Source of the DNA: Alphaproteobacteria bacterium
GTDB taxonomy: Bacteria > Pseudomonadota > Alphaproteobacteria > UBA8366 > GCA-2717185
Length of the DNA: 64,000 nt
Direction of reading: 5' to 3'
Assembly (NCBI GenBank): GCA_012103325.1
Contig: WLWY01000001.1
Span: 806,001-870,000, forward strand
Part shown: piece after piece, positions 56,027 through 63,930 of the stretch
How positions within the stretch are numbered: the stretch's first letter is position 1
How the letters are laid out: each line of letters starts with the position of its first letter
The notes under the pieces: model-generated
The model's input: the letters and a program-made list of their open reading frames with translations, nothing else
Told to the model about the DNA's origin: nothing
The model's database searches: none
Made by a program: the position numbers and the translations under genes

Positions 56027-56971
56027 ATGACCCGATCTCTTACAATCGGTGCGGCGCAACTCGGCCCGATCGCCCGCGGCGAAGGCCGCGAAGCTGTCGT
56101 CGAACGCCTGCTGGCCCTCTTGCGCCAGGCTGCGGCACGCGACTGCAAGCTCGTTGTCTTTCCCGAACTAGCGCTTACGACGTTCTTTCCGCGTTACTTC
56201 ATGGAGGATCAGGCGGAAGTCGACACCTGGTTCGAGGCGGAGATGCCGAACAACTCGACGCAAGTGCTGTTCGACGAAGCGCGGCGGCTGGGTATCGGCT
56301 TTTATCTCGGCTATGCGGAGCTTTGCGTCGAAAACGGCCAGACGCGTCACTTCAACACCGCGATCCTGGTCGACGAGGCCGGGAATTTGGTCGGCAAATA
56401 CCGGAAGGTTCATTTGCCGGGCCATGCCGAAAACGAGCCGGAGCGCCCTTTCCAGCATCTCGAAAAACGCTATTTCGAGCCTGGAAACCTTGGCTTTCCC
56501 GTCTTCCAGGCATTCGACGGGATCGTCGGCATGTGTATCTGCAACGACCGCCGCTGGCCGGAGACCTACCGCGTCATGGGTATGCAGGGCGTCGAGCTGA
56601 TTATGCTCGGCTACAACACGCCGCGCTACTTTGCCCCAGCGCCCGACCTGAACCGCATGGCCGATTTTCACAATCATCTGGTTCTGCAGGCGGGCGCATA
56701 TCAGAACGGCTCCTGGGTCGTCGCCGTCGCCAAGGCGGGCGAAGAGGAGGGCTGCGATCTGATCGGCGAGAGCTGCATCGTCGCCCCGACCGGCGAAATC
56801 GTTACGCAGTGTCAGACGCTGGGCGACGAGCTTATCGTCGCCAGTTGCGACCTTGATCTCTGTACGATGCTGCACACCAAACGCTGGGACTTCGCTGGTA
56901 ACCGCGAGCCGGAACATTACGGTCTGATCACGGGATCGAAAGGCGTTGTGTCGCCGTTCGATCAATCGTAA
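56027..56971 (+). CDS. Carbon-nitrogen hydrolase, N-carbamoyl-D-amino-acid hydrolase-like
   Basis: A 314-residue nitrilase-superfamily amidase. The catalytic triad is visible: Glu in VFPELALTTFFPR, Lys in KYRKVHLPG and Cys in CICNDRRWPE. The last motif and the length are close to the Agrobacterium D-carbamoylase. It begins 1 bp after the HIT gene. The natural substrate could be another N-carbamoyl compound. Confidence 0.88.
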   Translation: MTRSLTIGAAQLGPIARGEGREAVVERLLALLRQAAARDCKLVVFPELALTTFFPRYFMEDQAEVDTWFEAEMPNNSTQVLFDEARRLGIGFYLGYAELCVENGQTRHFNTAILVDEAGNLVGKYRKVHLPGHAENEPERPFQHLEKRYFEPGNLGFPVFQAFDGIVGMCICNDRRWPETYRVMGMQGVELIMLGYNTPRYFAPAPDLNRMADFHNHLVLQAGAYQNGSWVVAVAKAGEEEGCDLIGESCIVAPTGEIVTQCQTLGDELIVASCDLDLCTMLHTKRWDFAGNREPEHYGLITGSKGVVSPFDQS

Positions 56972-56975
56972 AGGA

Positions 56976-57127
56976 TTACCGTACTGGCGCGATGCGGCGG
57001 TAGGACAAGGCCTCGGCGATGTGGAGGCGGCGCACGCTAGGCTCAGCTTCCATGTCGGCGAGCGTTCGGGCGACGCGAAGAACCCGGTGATAGCCGCGGG
57101 CGGAAAGCTTGAGGTTGAGTTGGTGGA
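56976..57127 (-). pseudogene. comM: comM (YifB) 3' remnant
   Basis: About 49 codons in one minus frame, ending in TAA at 56976-56978, encode the C-terminus of a ComM Mg-chelatase-like ATPase: LSARGYHRVLRVARTLADME followed by RLHIAEALSYRRIAPVR. ComM proteins have about 500 residues; the upstream nine tenths are absent. Upstream of 57127 the sequence stops resembling ComM, and 40 bp later the IS66 element begins. The gene is therefore dead here. An intact copy could exist elsewhere. Confidence 0.8.
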
Positions 57128-57217
57128 ACTGGGGATTGATTATCCGCCATCGGAGCCAACTTCCACGTGAGCGTCCGGTAAAGCAGCCCTGCCTATGATG
57201 ACGTTGGACTGTTACGC

Positions 57218-58729
57218 TCAGGTTTGAGCGTAACGCCAGGGGAGCAGTTCGTCGATCCGATTGATTTTATGGTCGGCGATACAGGCTAGCGTGTCGGTTA
57301 GCCAGGCCTGCGGATCGACGCCATTGAGTTTTGCTGTCTCGATCAGCGTATAGGCGATGGCGGCTGATTTGCCGCCGGCCTCGGACCCCATGAAGAGATA
57401 ATTCTTCCGCCCCAGGGCGATGGGCCGCATGGATCGCTCTGCGGTATTGTTGTCGAGTTCAAGAAAGCCGTGATCTAGATATGGTCGCAGCTTCTTCATG
57501 CGGGTCAGGGCGTAGCGAATAGCACCGGCTAAGGGTGATTTGCCGGATATCCGGGTCAATTGGGCATGCAGCCATGATTCCAGGTCGTCGAAGATTGGTT
57601 TTGATTGGCGCTGCCTGATCTTCACCCGTTGATCCGGCGATTGGCCCCGAACCTCCTTCTCGACGCCATAGAGTGTGGCGATACGTTTTATGGCTTCCTC
57701 GGCAATCGCCGATCCCTGAGCTTTGTGGATATCGACGAACTTGCGTCGGATATGGGCCATGCAGGCCACTTCCGTCACCTTGCCCGTGCGGTACAGGTCA
57801 TTGAACCCCGCATAGCCATCGGCATGCATGAAGCCCGTGAAGTCCGCTAGATGTTCGCGCGGGCGAACGCCCTTCCTGTCGGACGAGAACTGATACCATG
57901 CGGCAGGATGCGCCTCTCCGGCCCAGGGTCGTTCATCGCGGACATAGGCCCAAAGCCGCGCGGTCCTGGTTTTACCGGAGCCTGGGGTCAGCATTTTTAC
58001 CGGCGTATCATCGGCGAAGAGGGCCTGTCCCTTTAAAACATGGCGCGCGACGGCGTCCGCCAAAGGTTCCAACAGAGCCGTGGATTTGCCAACCCAATCG
58101 GCCAGGGTGGAGCGGTCCAGATCGATCCCCTCGCGCTGGAATATCTGACTTTGCCGGTACAAAGGCGAATGATCGGCGTACTTGTTGACCAGCACATGGG
58201 CCAGTAGGCCAGGACCGGGCCGCCCGTGCTCAATCGGCCGCGACGGCAGGGCTGCCTGATGGAACGTCTCACAGCAGGTGCAGGCCATGCGCGGGCGAAC
58301 AATCCGGTTCACGACAAAACGTCCGGGGACATATTCCAGTTCCTCGGTGACATCGTCGCCAAGCGTTTTGAGCGCACCGCCGCATTCCCCACAGGCATCG
58401 CCCGGCGACAGTGTTGTCTCGTTGCGTGGGAGATGACCGGGCAGCGGTTTACGTTTGGGCTTGTCTTTTGGCGCTGCAGATTGATCTGCATTTGCATCGT
58501 CTGACGCGGGCTCCTGCGCGGACGCCGCAATCTCTTCGTCTTCCAGCGTCAACGCCAGTTGATCCAGAGCCTCCGAGCGCGACCCGAAGCGATGCTGGCG
58601 CATCCCGGCCAATTGGTGTTGGAGCTTCTCGATCAACACCGCCTGTGACTTCACTTCCGACGCCAGCGATGCCACCAGACCTTTTAATGCGGCAGGTTCA
58701 TTCGGGAGGTTCTCAGCGTCGTCGAGCAT
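57218..58729 (-). CDS. tnpC: IS66 transposase TnpC
   Basis: A 503-residue IS66 transposase. A coiled-coil N-terminus ([24 protein letters not shown]) is followed by a zinc-finger-like C-x2-C region ([18 protein letters not shown]) and the DDE domain: [24 protein letters not shown] and [31 protein letters not shown]. Full length, so probably functional. Confidence 0.95.
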   Translation of the reverse strand: MLDDAENLPNEPAALKGLVASLASEVKSQAVLIEKLQHQLAGMRQHRFGSRSEALDQLALTLEDEEIAASAQEPASDDANADQSAAPKDKPKRKPLPGHLPRNETTLSPGDACGECGGALKTLGDDVTEELEYVPGRFVVNRIVRPRMACTCCETFHQAALPSRPIEHGRPGPGLLAHVLVNKYADHSPLYRQSQIFQREGIDLDRSTLADWVGKSTALLEPLADAVARHVLKGQALFADDTPVKMLTPGSGKTRTARLWAYVRDERPWAGEAHPAAWYQFSSDRKGVRPREHLADFTGFMHADGYAGFNDLYRTGKVTEVACMAHIRRKFVDIHKAQGSAIAEEAIKRIATLYGVEKEVRGQSPDQRVKIRQRQSKPIFDDLESWLHAQLTRISGKSPLAGAIRYALTRMKKLRPYLDHGFLELDNNTAERSMRPIALGRKNYLFMGSEAGGKSAAIAYTLIETAKLNGVDPQAWLTDTLACIADHKINRIDELLPWRYAQT

Positions 58730-58801
58730 GCCGGCAATCTATCAGCCGCCACCCCGCATGGGAATCCCCGGAAATTGACAACCCTTTGCTGTGAAACGAC
58801 T

Positions 58802-59161
58802 TTACCCAGCCGTCAGGGGACGCCACGTTCGTTGTGGTATGCGCCAATCAATCCCTTCCAGCAGCATCGCCAATTGAGCCGGGGTCAGCGCAACCTTGCC
58901 CGCTTTCGCAGACGGCCAGACAAACCGTCCCTTCTCCAGACGCTTCGAGAACAGACATGCCCCTTGCCCGTCCCACCAGATCACCTTGATCAGATCGCCA
59001 CGGCGACCCCGGAAGACGAACAGATGACCGCAATACGGCGCCGCCTTTAGAACCTTCTCTGTTTGCGCTGACAGCCCATTGAACCCCTTACGCATGTCCG
59101 TCACGCCGGCCGCAAGCCAAACCTTCGTGTTCGTGGGAACCGGGATCATCCCGACAAGCAC
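58802..59161 (-). CDS. tnpB: IS66 accessory protein TnpB
   Basis: A 119-residue IS66 Orf2 protein ([45 protein letters not shown]). It is needed for IS66 transposition; its biochemical role is unclear. It overlaps tnpA by 16 nt. Confidence 0.93.
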   Translation of the reverse strand: MLVGMIPVPTNTKVWLAAGVTDMRKGFNGLSAQTEKVLKAAPYCGHLFVFRGRRGDLIKVIWWDGQGACLFSKRLEKGRFVWPSAKAGKVALTPAQLAMLLEGIDWRIPQRTWRPLTAG

Positions 59162-59523
59162 CGGAGCAGACGTACGAGCGCTTCGGGATCGTAAGGGCCG
59201 CTAATGCTCAAGCGATGACCTCCGGCAAGCGTGACCTCGATCTTGCCTTCGTCACCAACAGGGCGCTCGGCTTCGTGCTCGACGTGACGCGCAATCTCAA
59301 CCGGCAGGAAACAGGCGGCGTCATCGACCGTGTCACTTCCCGCAAACCGGGGATCTTTCAGCCAGTTGAAAACCTGATTGGCGTTCACATTGTAGCGCCG
59401 TGCAACCTGTGAAACCGAAACGCCCGCAAACCGCGTCTGTGCGCAAATCATCCGCTTCTCGTCTGCACTCCAGCGCCGACGCTTGCCCCGCTTCGCCACA
59501 TCCTGATCCCCGTTAGTGTCCAC
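59146..59523 (-). CDS. tnpA: IS66 accessory protein TnpA
   Basis: A 125-residue protein with a helix-turn-helix of the IS3/IS66 Orf1 type ([43 protein letters not shown], core seen as [18 protein letters not shown]). Translation starts at GTG (59521-59523), which lies in one arm of a perfect 11-bp inverted repeat (59513-59523 and 59532-59542). That hairpin may limit translation. Confidence 0.9.
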   Translation of the reverse strand: MDTNGDQDVAKRGKRRRWSADEKRMICAQTRFAGVSVSQVARRYNVNANQVFNWLKDPRFAGSDTVDDAACFLPVEIARHVEHEAERPVGDEGKIEVTLAGGHRLSISGPYDPEALVRLLRCLSG

Positions 59524-59542
59524 CTAAACAAGTGGACACTAA
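59513..59542 (-). promoter_or_regulatory. Inverted repeat over the tnpA start codon
   Basis: TTAGTGTCCAC (59513-59523) and GTGGACACTAA (59532-59542) are perfect 11-bp inverted copies with an 8-nt spacer. The tnpA start codon is in the left arm. In the tnpA transcript the start would be paired, and as DNA the repeat could be a repressor site. Confidence 0.6.
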
Positions 59543-59570
59543 ACCTCACTTCTTCTGCACGGCAGAGCGG

Positions 59571-60260
59571 TCAGGCCGGACGCTTACGCGTTCTGCGCAG
59601 CAAATCGAGACTCTTCGAAATTGAGTCGGGTGTTGGATATAGGCGACGAATATATTTTTCGAGGTGCATCACCGTATCGTCGTCTGGAAAAATATCGGAA
59701 CGTTCCGCTTCCCGAACTGCATATTGAAGAATTGTCTCACATTCGGTGTCATCAAGGCGCCCATCGCTTCGCGCTAACGCGGTCAGCACGCGCAATTCAT
59801 GCCGCAACTGCTGACGTATAATCTTGTCGTCAGCGGGTGGCTCGAAGTCATTCGTCTTTGGATTTTCTTGAAGGTTGAATTCAGCAAAAAATTCTTGCGG
59901 GGCAATTACGACACCATCATCGTCAAAGACAGACTGAACTCTATCCAAATTGAAAACACGGTATGCTTTTCGCAGGTGGCAATATGCACAAAGTTGAGAG
60001 GACCCATCGGCGGCGCTCTTTACGCTACGGATGGAGATGAGACGCAAAGAACGCTCGTTTGAAGCGCTGAGATATTCAATGCCAAAGGCCTGACCAACGA
60101 TATCAGGAGCGTCGTTATGTTCCTCGTCGCTGTGGATAGCGACCATTTCATCATCGTCTTGCCCATTCGGTGCTTGATCAACAAATGGGTGAGACAATTT
60201 CGGCGATTGGCGACTTAGAAAAGAGAAGAAGTCGAGAACAGACATTCTGAGGCTCCCCAT
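59571..60260 (-). CDS. WYL/TerB-like protein, 3' end replaced by IS66
   Basis: A 229-residue frame. Residues about 60-110 resemble a WYL ligand-binding domain (IEYLSASNERSLRLISIRS, CHLRKAYRVFNLDRVQSVFD), and residues 145-215 a TerB-like helical domain (HELRVLTALARSDGRLDDTECETILQYAVREAE). The last codons (KRPA, stop) fall in the IS66 end, so the natural 3' end was lost. ATG at 60243-60245 is an alternative start. Base composition is lower in GC than in neighbours, which suggests acquisition. Confidence 0.65.
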   Translation of the reverse strand: MGSLRMSVLDFFSFLSRQSPKLSHPFVDQAPNGQDDDEMVAIHSDEEHNDAPDIVGQAFGIEYLSASNERSLRLISIRSVKSAADGSSQLCAYCHLRKAYRVFNLDRVQSVFDDDGVVIAPQEFFAEFNLQENPKTNDFEPPADDKIIRQQLRHELRVLTALARSDGRLDDTECETILQYAVREAERSDIFPDDDTVMHLEKYIRRLYPTPDSISKSLDLLRRTRKRPA

Positions 60261-60407
60261 TCATTGAATGAACAGGATAGCTCACAATGTTAGCGGGAGT
60301 CGATTCTGAGCGAAGGCCCAGGCGAAAATGGGTTGAAGTCAGTTAAGCCTGTTTATTTGTTATGACAGCCAATCCACGCTTGCGACGGCCGCGCCGCGCT
60401 GACATGC

Positions 60408-61562
60408 CTACAACTCCCGCAACCGCGGCAACACTTCCCGGCTAAACAGCGTCAAATTCGCGACCGTGTCGTCGTGGCTGAGGTGGCCGCCCTGGCCCAT
60501 CATCAGCAGGTGGCCGATACCGCCGACATGGTCGTTGAAGTCCTTGATCTGTTCGAACACCGTGTCGGGGGTGCCGGCGAAGGCGATACCGGCGTTGACG
60601 AACTCGTCGACGCTGCCGGTCTGCATCGTGAATTCGCCGCCGTCGCGCAGCGGGATTTTGAGCGGGCCGGGGTTTTGCAGACGCTGCGCCGTCACCTCGT
60701 TCGCGGTGTAGCCGGGCGGGAACCAGAATTGCGCGGCGGCGCGCGGCGTGGTGCGGCTGTAGTCGAGGATCTGGTGCGCGCGGCGGCGGCCTTCTTCTTC
60801 CGTCTCGCCGACGCCAACCAGGGCGAGGTAGCCGAAGCGGTCCTTTGTCGGTTTGTGCCCGCCGGCTTCAGCGCCCTTGCGGTAGGCGTCGAAGATCGTG
60901 GGCGTGCGCGCGTAGCCGGTGTTGAGCGAGGCGATCACATAGCCCTTTTTGCCCACCGCCTCGGCCGAGCCCGGGCTGGCGACGGTCATCCACACCGGCG
61001 GGTGCGGCGTCTGATAGGGGCGCGGCCACACATTCACCTGGCGGTACTGGAAGTGCTCGCCTTCCCAGTTGAACGGACCGTCATGGGTGGTCAGCGCCTT
61101 GAGGATCAGATCGTGCGCCTCCCAGAAACGCTCCATCAGGGTGGCGGGGTTGCTGTTCGCGGGGGAGACTTCGAACGGCGCGCCCTTGACGAACCCCATC
61201 TCCACCCGGCCGCGCGAGATGACGTCGAGCATCGCGTATTCCTCCGCGACGCGGACCGCGTCCATCCGGTTGGCGATCGGCATGCCGAGGCAGAGCAGGC
61301 GCACCTTCTTGGTCTCGCGCGCGAGGATCGCCATCGGGATCGTGCAGACCGAGGTCGCACAGGTCGCCGTGGTGTGATGCTCGTTGACCATGATGTTGAT
61401 GCCGAGCTCGTCGCACAGCGCCCACTCGTCGAGATAGCGGTGGTAGAGGTCGGCGCCCACCACCGGATCGTAGACCCGGCTGGGCACCACGTTGCGCAGC
61501 GAATTGCCGAGCTCCTCCCAGGCCGGGTGATAGGCCATCTCGCTGAAATGCCATACCTGCAT
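60408..61562 (-). CDS. LLM-class flavin-dependent oxidoreductase
   Basis: A 384-residue luciferase-like monooxygenase of the bacterial-luciferase TIM-barrel fold. GINIMVNEHHTTATCATSV, RVEMGFVKGAPFEV and FAGTPDTVFEQIKDFNDHVGGIGHLLMMGQGG (last part) fit the family. It would use reduced flavin and oxygen on an unknown small substrate. The ATG at 61560-61562 (MQVWHFSEM) is preferred; a longer frame upstream is a shadow of the neighbouring hydrolase. The hydrolase gene ends 4 bp upstream. Confidence 0.9.
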   Translation of the reverse strand: MQVWHFSEMAYHPAWEELGNSLRNVVPSRVYDPVVGADLYHRYLDEWALCDELGINIMVNEHHTTATCATSVCTIPMAILARETKKVRLLCLGMPIANRMDAVRVAEEYAMLDVISRGRVEMGFVKGAPFEVSPANSNPATLMERFWEAHDLILKALTTHDGPFNWEGEHFQYRQVNVWPRPYQTPHPPVWMTVASPGSAEAVGKKGYVIASLNTGYARTPTIFDAYRKGAEAGGHKPTKDRFGYLALVGVGETEEEGRRRAHQILDYSRTTPRAAAQFWFPPGYTANEVTAQRLQNPGPLKIPLRDGGEFTMQTGSVDEFVNAGIAFAGTPDTVFEQIKDFNDHVGGIGHLLMMGQGGHLSHDDTVANLTLFSREVLPRLREL

Positions 61563-61566
61563 CGGG

Positions 61567-62349
61567 TTAGTCTCCTGAGTTCGGGGCGACGGTGGCGCAG
61601 GGGCCGGCGGCGAGGGCGGCCAGCGTGTCGTCCGGGCGTTCGATCTGCGGGTAGTGGCCAGCGCCCGGCAGGATTTCCAACCGCGCAGCGGGCATTCGTT
61701 CGGCCAGCGCCCCACCCAGTGCCGGGTCGGCATAGCCGTCCTGCGCGCCCCACAGCAGATGCACGGGGGCTGCCACCCGGTGCAGCCAGCGCGCCAGCGC
61801 CGGATTGTGCAGATAGGGCTTCCAGGCGTAATAGGCCAGATACTGCCGGTCGCGCGCGACGGCAATCATTTCGGCGTCGCTGAAGATGGCGTGATCCGGC
61901 GTCGGCCCGGCGAACAAGCAATGTGCCGCGTCGGCTTCCGGCAGGGCGGACAGGTCGGTGAAGCCGCGGGCGCTCCGCCCGCCGAATTTCACCCCGAGCG
62001 GCGCGATCAGGCCGAGCGCCTTCAGGCGTGCGCTACTGCGGACCGCCATCTCCAGCGCAATCCAGCCGCCGAAGGACGCGCCGAGCAGTGCGACTGATTC
62101 CAGTCCGAGATGGTCGAGCAGGTCGAGATAGAGGTAGGCGAGGTCGTCCACGCGGCGGAAGTCGGATGGCGGCGTGCGCCCGTCGAATCCCGGATGGCGC
62201 GGCGCGTAGAGGGTCCAACGTTCCGCCAACCGGTCTACAAAGGGCGCGTGCAAATGCGCGTAATGTTCAGGATGCAGATAGAGCATCGGCGGGCCGCTGC
62301 CCTGGACGTCCAAATCGAGTTGGACCCCCGCCAGGTCGATCGTTTCCAT
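61567..62349 (-). CDS. Alpha/beta-fold hydrolase
   Basis: A 260-residue hydrolase. The nucleophile elbow is LLGASFGGWIALEMA with the Ser near residue 97; the catalytic His is in PGAGHYPQIE. A shared catabolic or detoxification job with the adjacent monooxygenase is plausible. The ATG at 62347-62349 has GGGGAG 8 nt upstream, so the longer upstream frame is rejected. Confidence 0.88.
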   Translation of the reverse strand: METIDLAGVQLDLDVQGSGPPMLYLHPEHYAHLHAPFVDRLAERWTLYAPRHPGFDGRTPPSDFRRVDDLAYLYLDLLDHLGLESVALLGASFGGWIALEMAVRSSARLKALGLIAPLGVKFGGRSARGFTDLSALPEADAAHCLFAGPTPDHAIFSDAEMIAVARDRQYLAYYAWKPYLHNPALARWLHRVAAPVHLLWGAQDGYADPALGGALAERMPAARLEILPGAGHYPQIERPDDTLAALAAGPCATVAPNSGD

Positions 62350-62520
62350 CGGCACACTCCCCTGCCCCATCCGCGCGCCATCAGCTTGCCGCCTCACACG
62401 GGATGACTCAAGACGGGGCGGCGGATTGTTCAGAGCAATCGCTTGAAATGTATGGGAAGCCCCAGACCCTGATAGCGATATACGAATATAATTCGATTTC
62501 GCCCCTATCAACAAAAAGCC

Positions 62521-62730
62521 GTCATCCTCACCACACCACCCGTCATCCTCAACTTGATTGAGGATCCAGGAAACGCTGAACTGGCACAATGATCCGTGAA
62601 GGCCCTCCCTTCCGGGCTCCCGCGCGCACTCAGGTTAGCCGTTCCGGCGCGATGCGGCATGAAGACCGGCCTTAAATGTTCGGAGCAACCCTCAACCGGG
62701 TGGGGACCTTTCGGATGGCGGACTGGATCC
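62521..62730. repeat. REP-like palindrome pair, left part, with IS110 target
   Basis: Gene-free DNA between the hydrolase and the IS110 element. GTCATCCTCA occurs at 62521 and again inside GTCATCCTCAACTTGATTG (62542-62560), a common form of alphaproteobacterial intergenic palindrome. A second, inverted copy begins CTGGATCC at 62723-62730 and continues past the element at 63845. The 62570-62722 stretch between has no recognised feature. Confidence 0.6.
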
Positions 62731-62749
62731 TTGTCTGTTGTGTTTGTGT

Positions 62750-62892
62750 CAGAATGAGAACGGGCGGGAGACCGTTGGATCCTCGGTCTTGAAGACCGTG
62801 ATTGGGCCTGGCTCCCCGCCCGCGTTTGCTTACTCATCCTGAACAGTTGCCAGGGGCTGCCCCAAGCAGATCCCGCATGACAAGGACAGGAA
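62750..62892 (+). ncRNA. Candidate IS110 bridge RNA
   Basis: The leader folds into two hairpin loops. Target loop: stem CGGGCGG/CCGCCCG (62761-62767/62816-62822) enclosing inner hairpin CGGTC-TTGAA-GACCG (62784-62798). Its guides TGGATCC (62776-62782, identical to the left target) and TGATTGGG (62799-62806, complementary to CCCAATCA at 63843-63850) match both target sides. Donor loop: GGGG-CTG-CCCC (62853-62863 region) with ACAGTTGCC (62843-62851, identical to the right element end 63836-63844) and GACAAGG (62879-62885, complementary to CCTTGTC at 62729-62735). Exact RNA ends are not known. Confidence 0.75.
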
Positions 62893-62894
62893 CC

Positions 62895-63830
62895 ATGACG
62901 ATATACCAAGATCACATCGGAATCGACGTTTCCAAGGACCAGCTCGACCTGTTCAGCATCGCCCGCGACAAGGCCTGGCGTATCGCCAATGAGCGTGATG
63001 CCATCCGGGTGCTGCTGCGCGAGTTGCCCCCTGACGCGCTCGTCGTCTTCGAAGCCACGAGCGTCTATGACAAAACCCTGCGCCGTGTGCTGTCTCGCGC
63101 CGGTCGGCCCTTCGCCAGGGTCAATCCGAGGCGGGCCCGTGAGTTCGCCCGCGCCACCGGCCTCCTCGCCAAGACCGACCGCGTCGATGCTCGCATGCTT
63201 GCCTGGCTCGGCGCCCGTCTCGACCCAACGCCGACCTGCGAGCCTTCGCCCGAACGGCAGCACCTGGCCGAGTTGCTGCAGCGGCGCAACCAGCTCGTCG
63301 AGATGCGCAAACAGGAAAAGACCCGCCTCAAACAGGTCGACCCCGGTCCTCTCCGGCGCGATATCAAAAGCCTCATCGAAGTCCTGTCGCGCCACATTGC
63401 TACCTTCGAGCGCGCCATCAAAAACCTTATCGAAACGAACACGGAGTTCGACCGTCTCGTACACACCCTGCAGACCGCGCCCGGTGTCGGACCGGTCATC
63501 GCCGCGACCCTGATCGCCGAAATGCCGGAACTCGGAAACCTCGACCGCCGGGCCGTCGCCCTGCTGGCCGGTCTCGCACCCATCGCCGACGACTCAGGAA
63601 AACGCAAAGGCTATCGAAAAATCAGCGGCGGCAGGCCACGCCTTAGACGCGCCCTTTATCTCGCGGCTCTCACCGCAAAGCGTAACCCGGCCTTTCAGCC
63701 CTTCTATGACAGGCTCCGCGATAACGGAAAACAGCCCAAAACCGCCATTATCGCTGTCGCCCGAAAACTTATCGTCACACTCAACGCAATGATCCGAAAC
63801 AACGAAACCTTCAAACAACAAACCGCATGA
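62895..63830 (+). CDS. IS110-family transposase (DEDD recombinase)
   Basis: A 311-residue IS110 recombinase. The N-terminal RuvC-like DEDD domain has IGIDVSKDQLDL (Asp near residue 10), VVFEATSVYD (Glu) and KTDRVDARMLA (Asp). The C-terminal Transposase_20 domain has the TAPGVGPVIAATLIAEMPELG helix-hairpin-helix and KGYRKISGGRPRLRRAL with the presumed Ser. An ATG at 62877 is possible, but it lies within the donor guide of the bridge RNA, so 62895 is favoured. Confidence 0.93.
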   Translation: MTIYQDHIGIDVSKDQLDLFSIARDKAWRIANERDAIRVLLRELPPDALVVFEATSVYDKTLRRVLSRAGRPFARVNPRRAREFARATGLLAKTDRVDARMLAWLGARLDPTPTCEPSPERQHLAELLQRRNQLVEMRKQEKTRLKQVDPGPLRRDIKSLIEVLSRHIATFERAIKNLIETNTEFDRLVHTLQTAPGVGPVIAATLIAEMPELGNLDRRAVALLAGLAPIADDSGKRKGYRKISGGRPRLRRALYLAALTAKRNPAFQPFYDRLRDNGKQPKTAIIAVARKLIVTLNAMIRNNETFKQQTA

Positions 63831-63844
63831 CAAACACAGTTGCC

Positions 63845-63930
63845 CAATCAAGTTGAGGATGACGGGCAGAGTGTTGAGGATGGCAGGGTGGTGTGTTGGG
63901 GAGGACGGTGAGCTACCTACGATAAAATTC
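63845..63930. repeat. REP-like repeat, right half, and AT-rich end
   Basis: CAATCAAGTTGAGGATGACG at 63845-63864 is the reverse complement of the 62541-62560 sequence (22 bp match, 62539-62560 against 63845-63866). A degenerate GTTGAGGATGGC and GTGGTGTG stretch mirrors the left 62521-62540 arm. Beyond 63930 the last 70 bp are AT-rich and hold no recognised feature. Confidence 0.6.

Larger units (their letters stand above)
57167..59587 (-). mobile_element. IS66-family insertion sequence
   Basis: A 2,421-bp element with three genes (tnpA, tnpB, tnpC) in IS66 order on the minus strand. The ends start GTGAGCGTCCGG (57167-57178) and, as reverse complement, GTAAGCGTCCGG (59576-59587): a 12-bp inverted repeat with one mismatch. 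The flanking 8-mers (acttccac left, gcgttctg right) differ, so there is no target duplication, and each flank is a broken gene. All three genes look intact. Confidence 0.88.
62731..63844 (+). mobile_element. IS110-family insertion sequence in a REP-like repeat
   Basis: About 1,114 bp: a 163-nt leader (62731-62894), the transposase gene (62895-63830) and a 14-nt tail. The ends were placed from the broken REP copy, whose halves CTGGATCC (to 62730) and CAATCAAG (from 63845) flank the element. CC at 62729-62730 and 63843-63844 is the likely core dinucleotide, giving no other duplication, as usual for IS110. A one-base shift with CT on the left is also possible, since it restores the REP copy exactly. 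Confidence 0.8.

Noticed and set aside
57159-59595. 8-bp target duplication around IS66
   Set aside because: The 8-mers outside the ends (acttccac and gcgttctg) do not match.
60474-61883. Plus-strand frame of 469 codons
   Set aside because: Shadow of the luciferase-like monooxygenase gene on the other strand; composition is Arg/Ala-rich and without motifs.
62539-63866. Reading the perfect 22-bp inverted repeat at 62539 and 63845 as terminal repeats of the IS110 element
   Set aside because: IS110-group elements generally lack terminal repeats, the left copy lies 170 bp outside the end defined by the bridge-RNA guides, and both copies belong to the REP-like palindrome pair.
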